DNA of 15,589 bases from Bacteroidetes bacterium UBA6661 (lineage in GTDB: Bacteria > Bacteroidota > Bacteroidia > AKYH767-A > OLB10), in NCBI GenBank assembly GCA_002455375.1, contig DKKR01000010.1:24489-40077 (forward strand). Direction: 5' to 3'. The notes below the pieces were generated by a model that had not been told where the DNA came from, ran no database searches, and saw only the letters and a list, made by a program, of their open reading frames with translations. This document shows, piece by piece, positions 6,839 through 14,717 of the stretch (within the stretch, counting starts at the first letter, position 1; each line of letters starts with the position of its first letter). The translations under genes and the position numbers were made by a program.

Positions 6839-9800
6839 ATGGATCTGAGTGAAATAAGTGTAAAACGCCCCGTTCTTGCCATAGTTATGTCCTTAGTGAT
6901 ACTGTTATTCGGTATCATCAGTTATACTTTTCTTGGTGTCAGAGAGTATCCATCTATTGATCCGCCAATTATCAATGTAAGAACATCGTATCCCGGTGCC
7001 AATGCAGATATTATTGAGTCGCAGATTACAGAACCGCTTGAAAAAGTAATTAACGGTATTCAGGGTATTCGTTCGATTTCTTCAACAAGCAGTCAGGGAA
7101 CAAGTAATATTACGGTTGAATTTAATTTGAATTCTGATCTCGAAGCAGCAGCCAATGACGTAAGAGATAAAGTGTCACAAGCTGTTCGTACTTTACCACG
7201 AGACATTGATGGATTGCCAGTCGTAACCAAATCCGATGCTAATGCCGATGCCATCATATCGCTCACGGTTCAGAGTAATACGCGGAATACACTTGATTTA
7301 AGTGACTATGCAGAGAATGTAATCGGTCAGCAGCTAATCACCATTCCCGGAGTAAGTACTTTACAGATATGGGGACAGCGTAAATACGCAATGCGTTTAA
7401 GAATTTATCCAGATAAGCTTGCAGCATATAAACTTACAGTTCAGGATATTCAAAATGCATTAAACCGTGAAAATGTAGAATTGCCGGCTGGAAAAATTGC
7501 AGGTGACAATACTGAACTTGTTGTACGTACTACAGGACAGCTTCATAGTGAAGACGATTTCAATAATATGATTATCGTTAATAATGGTGATCAACTTATT
7601 CGCTTTAGAGATATAGGTCTTGCAGAATTAGGGCCGGAGAATGAAGAAACTATTCTAAGGGAATCAGGTATTCCAATGGTAGGTATTGCTCTTGTGCCAC
7701 AACCGGGAAGCAATTACATTGAAATTGCCGATGAATTTTATAAACGGTTAGAAAAAATAAAAGTTGACCTGCCATCTGATATTAAAATTGGAATAGCTCT
7801 TGACAATACAACTTTTGTAAAGAAATCAATTACCGAGGTTGAAGAAACACTTTTCATTGCAATTACCCTTGTTGTAATCATTATCTATTTATTTTTCCGT
7901 GATTGGCTTGTAGCCATTCGTCCATTGATAGATATACCTGTCTCGTTGGTTGGAGCAATGTTCATTATGTACATTGCAGGATTTTCAATTAATGTGTTAA
8001 CGCTTTTAGCCATAGTCCTTGCTACAGGATTGGTGGTGGACGATGGTATTGTGGTTACTGAAAATATTTATAAAAAAATTGAAGCCGGACTTTCACCCAA
8101 CAAAGCAGCAATTGAAGGAACCAAAGAAATATTTTTTGCTGTAGTCAGCACCTCTGTCACATTAGCAGCGGTTTTTCTTCCTGTAGTTTTTATGGAAGGA
8201 TTCGTTGGGCGACTATTCAGGGAGTTTGGTGTGGTCATTGCAGGGGCAGTGCTTATTTCTGCTTTTGTGTCGTTAACCTTAACGCCAATGCTAAATGCGC
8301 GCTTAGTGAGAAAGGATAAGAAGCATTCAAAATTTTATGAAAAGACAGAACCGTTTTTTCAAAGGATGAATCAGGCTTATGAAAATTCGCTAAAGTGGTT
8401 TATGGAAGCAAGATGGCGCGCATGGACAATTTTAGGCTCTGCTATTGTGATAATTTTTATTTTAGGCAGAAGTTTGCCAAGTGAACTTTCACCATTAGAA
8501 GACAGAAACTGGCTGCGACTATTGATTACAGCACCTGAGGGAGCTTCTTATGAATATACAGATAATTTTATCGTGAAAATTTCTGATGTCATTGAAGACT
8601 CTATACCTGAGAAGAATGGATTGCTTACAGTAACTGCACCAGGCTTTACCGGAGCTGGAGCAGTAAATTCAGGCTTTGCACGCATTGTACTTACAACACC
8701 TGACAAGCGTGAGCGTTCGCAACAAGAAATTGCAGATCAACTTTCGGGAATTACTCGTAAGATGACTGATGCAAGAGTTTTCGTTCTTCAGGAACAATCA
8801 TTGTCCGCAGGTGGATCAAGAAGCGCATTACCTGTTCAATTTGTTCTGCAAAATCAGGAATTCGATAAGTTAAGAGATGTTGTACCAGCGTTTTTAGATA
8901 GAGCAAATAAAAGCCCAGTATTTCAGGGTGTGGATGTCAATCTGAAATTCAACAAACCTGAACTGAATGTTTCCATTGACAGAGCTAAGGCAAATGCATT
9001 AGGAGTGTCTGTTGATGATATTGCACAAACACTTCAATTAGCTTTCAGCGGACAACGATTCGGATATTTTATCATGCAAGGAAAACAATATCAGGTCATC
9101 GGCCAGGTAGATCGTGAAAATCGTGATGTCCCTTACGACCTTTCTAAACTTTATGTAAAAACAAATAGTGGAGGTCTTGTTCAACTTGACAATTTAATTG
9201 AAGTAAATGAAATCAGCAGTCCACCACAGCTGTATCATTTTAATCGTTATCAGTCAGCAACCATATCAGCAGGACTTGCTTCGGGCTACACAATTGGTGA
9301 TGGAATTAATGAAATGAAAAATATTGGTGACAGTTTGCTTGATGAAAGTTTTTCGACTGATTTAACCGGTCCGTCACGTGACTTTGCCGAGAGTAGTTCA
9401 AATGTTTGGTTTGCTTTTGTGCTTGCAATTATTTTAATTTATTTGGTGTTGGCAGCACAGTTCGAAAGTTTTGTTGACCCATTTATTATCATGATTACAG
9501 TTCCCCTAGCTATTTGTGGTGCACTGATTTCCTTGTGGTATTTTAATCAGACATTAAATATTTTCAGTCAGATTGGTATTATCATGCTCATAGGCCTTGT
9601 TACCAAAAATGGAATTCTGATAGTTGAGTTTATTAATCAGCTTCGTGAAAAAGGAGTTGAGCGATCAGAGGCAATTATTCATGGTTCTGTATCGCGTTTC
9701 CGGCCAATTTTAATGACAAGTCTTGCAACTTCATTAGGAGCACTGCCCATTGCATTAGCATTAGGAGCAGGAGCAAAGAGCCGTATGTCAATGGGTATTG

Positions 9801-9904
9801 TAATAGTTGGAGGTGTACTTTTCTCTCTGATATTTACTTTGTATATTATTCCTGCAATGTATTCAGTTTTTTCACGAAAAAAAGAAAAGGTAATTTATGA
9901 TTAA
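6839..9904 (+). CDS. RND multidrug-type efflux pump, inner-membrane permease (HAE1/AcrB family)
   Basis: Proton-driven trimeric pump of 1021 residues (AcrB has 1049). It opens with the family hallmark first helix (SVKRPVLAIVMSLVILLFG), followed by the first periplasmic porter section (YPGANADIIESQITEPLE), then helices 2-6, the second porter section and helices 8-12. Proton-relay residues are present: the Asp pair D401-D402 in VVDDGIVV (AcrB D407/D408), K923 in VTKNGILIVEF (K940), R953 in RFRP and T960 in MTSLA (R971/T978). So it should be active. The two-fold internal repeat is intact, with GLVVDDGIVVTENI in the first half matching GLVTKNGILIVEFI in the second. Heavy-metal (CusA-type) signatures are not seen, so an organic substrate is likelier, but it cannot be named. 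The gene overlaps the TolC-like gene by 8 nt. Confidence 0.96.
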   Translation: MDLSEISVKRPVLAIVMSLVILLFGIISYTFLGVREYPSIDPPIINVRTSYPGANADIIESQITEPLEKVINGIQGIRSISSTSSQGTSNITVEFNLNSDLEAAANDVRDKVSQAVRTLPRDIDGLPVVTKSDANADAIISLTVQSNTRNTLDLSDYAENVIGQQLITIPGVSTLQIWGQRKYAMRLRIYPDKLAAYKLTVQDIQNALNRENVELPAGKIAGDNTELVVRTTGQLHSEDDFNNMIIVNNGDQLIRFRDIGLAELGPENEETILRESGIPMVGIALVPQPGSNYIEIADEFYKRLEKIKVDLPSDIKIGIALDNTTFVKKSITEVEETLFIAITLVVIIIYLFFRDWLVAIRPLIDIPVSLVGAMFIMYIAGFSINVLTLLAIVLATGLVVDDGIVVTENIYKKIEAGLSPNKAAIEGTKEIFFAVVSTSVTLAAVFLPVVFMEGFVGRLFREFGVVIAGAVLISAFVSLTLTPMLNARLVRKDKKHSKFYEKTEPFFQRMNQAYENSLKWFMEARWRAWTILGSAIVIIFILGRSLPSELSPLEDRNWLRLLITAPEGASYEYTDNFIVKISDVIEDSIPEKNGLLTVTAPGFTGAGAVNSGFARIVLTTPDKRERSQQEIADQLSGITRKMTDARVFVLQEQSLSAGGSRSALPVQFVLQNQEFDKLRDVVPAFLDRANKSPVFQGVDVNLKFNKPELNVSIDRAKANALGVSVDDIAQTLQLAFSGQRFGYFIMQGKQYQVIGQVDRENRDVPYDLSKLYVKTNSGGLVQLDNLIEVNEISSPPQLYHFNRYQSATISAGLASGYTIGDGINEMKNIGDSLLDESFSTDLTGPSRDFAESSSNVWFAFVLAIILIYLVLAAQFESFVDPFIIMITVPLAICGALISLWYFNQTLNIFSQIGIIMLIGLVTKNGILIVEFINQLREKGVERSEAIIHGSVSRFRPILMTSLATSLGALPIALALGAGAKSRMSMGIVIVGGVLFSLIFTLYIIPAMYSVFSRKKEKVIYD

Positions 9905-11195
9905 GGTACGATTAACAGTATTGATTTGTTTTTTCTTCGTTCAGGCACAAAGTCAGCAGGTGTTTACTTTGCAACAGGCATTAGAAAAGGCGCTTAATGA
10001 TAATTTTTCAATTCGTATTGCCCGTAATCAAAGCACAATTCTCAATAACAATGCAACATTAGGTAATGCAGGAATGTTACCCCAGGTAAATTTGAATGGC
10101 AGCTATGTTAAGGCAAATAACAATGTGGTTCAGGAGTTAAGTAATGGTACTTCTACCGAAAAGCAGAATGCAGGCCAGTCAACTATTGCAGGCAGTGCAG
10201 TATTGGAGTGGGTTTTATTTGATGGGCTTACTATGTTTTCTGAATATAATAAAAATTCTGCACTCTCAAAACAAGGAAAAGAGCAGCTGAAGGCAAACAT
10301 TGAAGATGTGATTGAGAATGTAAGCAAAACTTATTTTACTGTTGTAAAAGAAAAGTTGTTGCTGTCAAGCATTAATGAAACATTGAAATTTTATGCAGAC
10401 AGACTTCAGATAGCAGATAGTAAATATAAAATTGGTTCAGCCTCTAAGCTGGATTATCTGCAGTCGAAAGTAGATTATAATGCAATGCTTTCGCAGAAGT
10501 TGAATAAAGAAACAGATGTCAATAATGCAATGATTGAGTTAAAACGGTTATTGCAATTTTCTGCCGACACCATGCTTCAGACAGAAGACACAATCACATT
10601 TATGGCTATGTCTTCAATGAGTGATTTGCTGAATGGCTTACAACAAAACACAGCAATGCAAGTGAGCAAGTTGAATGTAGAAGTAAATCGTTTGCAGCTG
10701 AATTCTATGAAGGGATTGCGTATGCCTGTAATTACCGGCCTGGCAGGTTATTATTACAATGAAAGCCGCAACGATGCCGGATTGTTTTCTTTGAACAGAA
10801 CCAATGGCCCACAGTTTGGAATTACTGCTCGTTATAATTTATTTAACGGTTTCAATAATTCGAGACAAATTAGTAATTCAAAATTGAATTATATTAATTC
10901 TCAAATTGAATATCAGCAGACACGTACCAACCAAATTGCTGATTTCAATAATACTTGGAATGCATTTCAGAAAGCACAGGAGATACTTAATTTAGAAATT
11001 GAGAATACTGCTGCTGCGCGTGAAAACGCAAGTGTATATCTTGCCAGCTATCGTTTAGGTAGTGCAAATCTTTTGCAATTAAATCAATCGCAGGAAAGTT
11101 TATATGATGCCTTAGTACGTTTGGTTAATGCACAGTATAATAACAAAACTGCTGAAATCCATTTACTGCGTTTGGCAGGTAAATTAATTAAATAA
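9897..11195 (+). CDS. TolC-family outer-membrane efflux channel
   Basis: Outer-membrane factor completing the tripartite pump. The 432-residue product has a signal peptide (hydrophobic 5-15, likely cleaved after QAQS near residue 19), then two repeated OEP halves typical of TolC: the first begins FTLQQALEKALNDNFSI (from 23), the second around 245-430 and ends with LLQLNQSQESLYDALVRLVNAQ (a helical coiled-coil stretch). Residues such as Y/F-rich strands (GLAGYYYNESR, ITARYNLFNGF) fit the beta-barrel. Its ATG lies inside the last codons of the pump gene (8-nt overlap), so it is translated from the same message. Length matches the family. A dedicated partner for the adjacent pump is the natural reading. 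Confidence 0.94.
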   Translation: MIKVRLTVLICFFFVQAQSQQVFTLQQALEKALNDNFSIRIARNQSTILNNNATLGNAGMLPQVNLNGSYVKANNNVVQELSNGTSTEKQNAGQSTIAGSAVLEWVLFDGLTMFSEYNKNSALSKQGKEQLKANIEDVIENVSKTYFTVVKEKLLLSSINETLKFYADRLQIADSKYKIGSASKLDYLQSKVDYNAMLSQKLNKETDVNNAMIELKRLLQFSADTMLQTEDTITFMAMSSMSDLLNGLQQNTAMQVSKLNVEVNRLQLNSMKGLRMPVITGLAGYYYNESRNDAGLFSLNRTNGPQFGITARYNLFNGFNNSRQISNSKLNYINSQIEYQQTRTNQIADFNNTWNAFQKAQEILNLEIENTAAARENASVYLASYRLGSANLLQLNQSQESLYDALVRLVNAQYNNKTAEIHLLRLAGKLIK

Positions 11196-11207
11196 ATAGA
11201 CAAAAAC

Positions 11208-12092
11208 TTAATCCGGCTTCTTTGCAATTACTGTATAGAATGTCGGGTTAAAAGCTTCAAAAATTCCAATACCACCTTTAATATTTGTAGGAAAGACTGC
11301 TGGCGAACCAAAAGGACTGCCACTGCTTCCGGCCTGTGATTCGGCCTGACGCCAAAACTTATAGCTCTCTTCTGTTATGGTACAGAATTTTACCATTATG
11401 GTGTCACCGGTCTTATAAAATCCTGCTTCTTCATTCTCATCTTCAGACGCTGTACTGTTTGGCAAATGCCCACGGTTGTAAGCAAAATCAAATGCTTTGC
11501 CATTAATAAATTTATCTTCAAACACTGAGCCTGATGGTGCAATAAACATTTTATCCTTGTTTAATCGTTTGGCAAACCACCGATAGCAATTTCCTAAAGT
11601 ATCAGGATCTTTTAAATGTGCCCATACATAACCTAATGAATCTTTCCCTTCCTGAATTTTAAACCATACACTATCTAATGGAACGGCAGGGAGCATTTTG
11701 GTTTCAGCAGTAAGCAATTCATTGTCGGGCGTAATGATGCGTAGTGAATAGTTTTTACCTGTTTGTCCAATAATTTTTGGTGAGAAATAGAAATAACCAA
11801 TTGACGGATCAACCTGTAGGAGTGTGTCTGTAATGTCACCATCAGAAATAACTATGGTAGCATTTTTGACCATGTATTGTTGTAATGCTGTAGAATCAAC
11901 AGGTGAAAAATAATCTGCTGTTTTGGAAAGCATGACATAGGCAGGCAACCCATTTTCAATATAGCCTTCTACAACATATTGTTGTTTCTGTTTTGGGAGA
12001 TTAACTGTAATATCTTTTTCGCAAGAGATGAATAATACTATTGCAGAAAAGATTAATACAAGTAGTTTAAGATGATTTATTTTCATGTACAT
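11208..12092 (-). CDS. DUF4249 family lipoprotein, partner of the TonB-dependent receptor
   Basis: 294-residue predicted lipoprotein. The N-terminus has a lysine-containing n-region, a hydrophobic core (LLVLIFSAIVLF) and a lipobox ending in C24 (LFISC-EKD), so it is probably anchored to a membrane through Cys24. The start region of the mature protein (VNLPKQKQQYVVEGYIENG) and the domain as a whole match what I know as DUF4249, a Bacteroidota family often encoded right after a TonB receptor; no enzymatic activity is known to me. Two starts are possible: ATG at 12092, sharing one base with the receptor stop (TGATG), or ATG at 12086, giving a more classical MKINHLKLL signal start. It is the second gene of the receptor unit. 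Its function is not established; ligand capture for the receptor is inference. Confidence 0.8.
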   Translation of the reverse strand: MYMKINHLKLLVLIFSAIVLFISCEKDITVNLPKQKQQYVVEGYIENGLPAYVMLSKTADYFSPVDSTALQQYMVKNATIVISDGDITDTLLQVDPSIGYFYFSPKIIGQTGKNYSLRIITPDNELLTAETKMLPAVPLDSVWFKIQEGKDSLGYVWAHLKDPDTLGNCYRWFAKRLNKDKMFIAPSGSVFEDKFINGKAFDFAYNRGHLPNSTASEDENEEAGFYKTGDTIMVKFCTITEESYKFWRQAESQAGSSGSPFGSPAVFPTNIKGGIGIFEAFNPTFYTVIAKKPD

Positions 12093-14521
12093 CAGAATTT
12101 AAAGTTATAAGTAACAGAAGGTATGATCGGAAACAATGAAACTTGTTTAGCCTGAATTTTAAATTCACCTGTTTCTTTATCAACTTCATTATTGAAATAA
12201 ATAAAATAGGGATTCATTCGGCTATAAACGTTATAGATGCTGAAATTCCAGCTCGACTCAAACCTTTTTGTCTTTTTCCTGATATAGGTTGCAGATAAAT
12301 CCAAGCGATGGTAGGCAGCCATTCTGTACGAATTTCTGTCTCCATAAACATCATAAATTTGTCCGCTTGACATGTTAGGCAATCCACTTGAAACAACACC
12401 TTGCAAATCTAATGGCCCGAACATAAAATATCTTGAAACAGGCAGGGTAGTTGCATTACCTGTTGCGTAAACCCATGTCAAACCAAATGTCCAACTTTTG
12501 CTTGCATTATATGACACCACAACAGAAATATCATGTCGCCTGTCATACTTTGCCGGAAAAGTTTTTCCATTCATTATATCCGGAAATTTCCTGTCAGTAA
12601 AGCTAAGTGTGTACCCAACCCATCCATTTAATTTCCCTTTTGCTTTTTTAATAAAAAATTCAGCACCATAACTCCATCCTTTACCAAAAACAAAATTGTT
12701 ATCGGTATTATTTTTAACATCATCATCAGCTTGTGCGCCTTCGCGATATTCAATTTGATTACGCATGGTTTTATAGTAAACCTCTACGGATGTTTCAAAC
12801 ATATTCTGATGAAAGTTTCTGAAATATCCGGCTGCATACAACCTTCCGTCTTGCGGTTTAACTCTGTCACTGCTTGGAACCCAAACATCTGTTGGCAGTG
12901 TGACTGAAGTAAATGATGCTAAGTGTACATATTGATAATTTTGAGTGAATGAGGCTTTTATTGAAGAGTTTTTGTCTAATGAAAATTTAGCAGAAATGCG
13001 TGGCTCAAGTCCATGATAGAATCCAACAGTTTCATTTGTTTTGTAATAAATAGTATCAACAGTTTCATTGTCTTCGTTCTTAACATAGCGAGTAAAGGGT
13101 CCTGTAAAATCGAATAGTGAATAACGCAAGCCGGCACTTACCGAAAATTTATCACTAATAGTCCAGTCATCATTAATGTAAGCAGCTGCTTCATGAGCAT
13201 AGAGTCTGTTTACTCCTCCAAGATCAAACTCAGTTGAATCCTGACTGGCCTCTGCACTTGTTGGAGTAAAGCGATGATAAGTGTAGTTTACTCCAAACTT
13301 AACATTGTGTGTGATAATCGGAAACCAGTTAAAGTCAATTTTTGCATTGTAATCTCTGATGCCTGAAAAAATATTAAAACTAAAACTTTCCTGCTTGGCG
13401 CTGAAAGCAAAGTTGTAATCAGAAAATATGATTGAAGTATTCACAAATAATTTATCACTGAAAAGGTGATTCCATCGTAAAACAGCAGTAGCGTTACCCC
13501 ACGGGATTCTGAACTTAAATCCTGTGTCGGCACTCTTAAAGTTAAACACATCTCTGCCAAAATAGCCACTTAAAAAAAGTCTGTCTTTATCTGAAAGTTG
13601 ATAATTTATTTTTGCATTCAAATCATAGAAATAATAGGTGTTGTTAGCAGCATTTGAACCTTTTTTTACAAATGGAGGACGTTGAAAAAGGTCAATAAAT
13701 GTGCGCCTTCCAGATACGATGAATGATGATTTTTCTTTTTGAATAGGGCCTTGCAACGTCAGTCGTGAGGCAATTGGTCCCAATCCACCTTCAGCCTTAA
13801 ACTCTTTGTTGTTTCCTTCTTTTAGCGAAATATCTAATACAGATGCAAGTCGTCCTCCATAATTTGCAGGCATACCACCTTTAATCAAAGAAACATTATT
13901 GATTGCATCGGAATTAAACACTGAAAAAAAACCGAATAAATGCGAGGCATTATATACTAATGCTTCATCCAATAAAATAAGATTTTGATCCGGACCACCA
14001 CCACGAACATAAAATCCTGTGTTGCCTTCACCGGCAGATTGCACTCCGGGCAGCAATTGAATGGTTTTTAAAATATCAACCTCACCCATAAAGGCAGGCA
14101 GTGTTTTTATCTGTTCCACATCAAGCTGAACAGTTCCCATTTGTGTGCTGTTAACATTCTGGTCTTCTTTCTTAGCAGTAATAACAACTTCTTGAGTTTC
14201 TATGTATTTGTTACGAAGGTTAATATTTATCCTGACATCTTTGGTAATATGCATTTTTTGCATATAGTCACTATAACCAACAAATGAGCTCATTAATGTA
14301 ATGCTGTCGGCAGCATCAACAGTAATGGAATAATAGCCGTAGGTGTTTGTCTGAACACCTTTCATCGTCTCGCGGAGATACACATTAGCGCCAATTAATG
14401 CTTCACCTGTTGCTGCATCTTTAACATAACCACTAATAGTAAATCGGGTTGGTTTGTCCTGGGCGTTTAAAATTTGAATTTGTAAAAAAAGAAGTAAAAA
14501 GAGAGAATATTTTCTGATCAT
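12092..14521 (-). CDS. TonB-dependent receptor with N-terminal carboxypeptidase-regulatory-like domain
   Basis: Outer-membrane active-transport receptor of 809 residues. Order: signal peptide (1-20, cleaved after LNA), carboxypeptidase-regulatory-like beta-sandwich (about 26-105: ISGYVKDAATGEALIGANVYL), a candidate TonB-box-like EVVITA at 111-116, a plug domain (about 130-235: LKTIQLLPGVQSAGEGNTGFYVRGG split as seen, then NYGGRLASVLDISLKEG), and a 22-strand-type barrel to the end, which finishes YNFKF with the terminal aromatic residue used for barrel insertion. It is shorter than SusC (about 1000 residues) and has no SusD-like neighbour; instead a DUF4249 lipoprotein follows. Ligand is unknown: siderophore, peptide, sugar or another compound. 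The ATG at 14521 lies 20 nt after an exact promoter core. Confidence 0.93.
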   Translation of the reverse strand: MIRKYSLFLLLFLQIQILNAQDKPTRFTISGYVKDAATGEALIGANVYLRETMKGVQTNTYGYYSITVDAADSITLMSSFVGYSDYMQKMHITKDVRININLRNKYIETQEVVITAKKEDQNVNSTQMGTVQLDVEQIKTLPAFMGEVDILKTIQLLPGVQSAGEGNTGFYVRGGGPDQNLILLDEALVYNASHLFGFFSVFNSDAINNVSLIKGGMPANYGGRLASVLDISLKEGNNKEFKAEGGLGPIASRLTLQGPIQKEKSSFIVSGRRTFIDLFQRPPFVKKGSNAANNTYYFYDLNAKINYQLSDKDRLFLSGYFGRDVFNFKSADTGFKFRIPWGNATAVLRWNHLFSDKLFVNTSIIFSDYNFAFSAKQESFSFNIFSGIRDYNAKIDFNWFPIITHNVKFGVNYTYHRFTPTSAEASQDSTEFDLGGVNRLYAHEAAAYINDDWTISDKFSVSAGLRYSLFDFTGPFTRYVKNEDNETVDTIYYKTNETVGFYHGLEPRISAKFSLDKNSSIKASFTQNYQYVHLASFTSVTLPTDVWVPSSDRVKPQDGRLYAAGYFRNFHQNMFETSVEVYYKTMRNQIEYREGAQADDDVKNNTDNNFVFGKGWSYGAEFFIKKAKGKLNGWVGYTLSFTDRKFPDIMNGKTFPAKYDRRHDISVVVSYNASKSWTFGLTWVYATGNATTLPVSRYFMFGPLDLQGVVSSGLPNMSSGQIYDVYGDRNSYRMAAYHRLDLSATYIRKKTKRFESSWNFSIYNVYSRMNPYFIYFNNEVDKETGEFKIQAKQVSLFPIIPSVTYNFKF

Positions 14522-14541
14522 AAATTGATTGTACGGGGCTG

Positions 14542-14549
14542 CAAACTTA
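14542..14549 (-). promoter_or_regulatory. Candidate TonB receptor operon promoter, -7 element
   Basis: Minus-strand TAAGTTTG matches TAnnTTTG exactly, ending 20 nt before the receptor ATG at 14521. A TTG (plus-strand CAA at 14574-14576) lies 24 nt upstream, somewhat longer than the usual spacing, so the -33 element is tentative. Confidence 0.55.
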
Positions 14550-14572
14550 TCATTTCATTCTGAAATTTTTAC

Positions 14573-14604
14573 TCAATACATTGAAATGTTAACATAAATT
14601 TATG
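14573..14604. repeat. Cluster of three short palindromes between the receptor and protease genes
   Basis: TCAAT-AC-ATTGA (14573-14584), then ATGTTAACAT (14586-14595, perfect), then CATAAATTTATG (14593-14604, perfect) follow one another in 32 nt. They lie just upstream of the receptor -7 element and 38 nt before the protease -7 element. A regulator binding site is possible, but AT-rich DNA produces short palindromes by chance. Confidence 0.4.
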
Positions 14605-14641
14605 GAGCTTAGATTTATGGTATAGAAAAGTGTTTTTGTTG

Positions 14642-14649
14642 TAAATTTG
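14642..14649 (+). promoter_or_regulatory. Candidate S8 protease promoter, -7 element
   Basis: TAAATTTG matches TAnnTTTG and ends 68 nt before the ATG at 14718. No -33 TTTG is evident. A leader of about 60 nt would be longer than for the other genes here. Confidence 0.4.
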
Positions 14650-14717
14650 TTAATAAGTGAGTTACTCCTTACAATCATAACAGATTTTTTTATTTAAAAT
14701 TGTTGACCAATAATATA

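Noticed and set aside
6649..6918. Minus-strand open frame across the adaptor-pump junction
   Set aside because: It is antisense to two conserved genes in a tight operon.
10130..10327. Minus-strand open frame within the TolC-like gene
   Set aside because: Shadow of a clear outer-membrane factor.
12214..12399. Second minus-strand frame inside the receptor gene
   Set aside because: Out of frame with the receptor barrel, which is intact there, so no frameshift or nested gene is needed.
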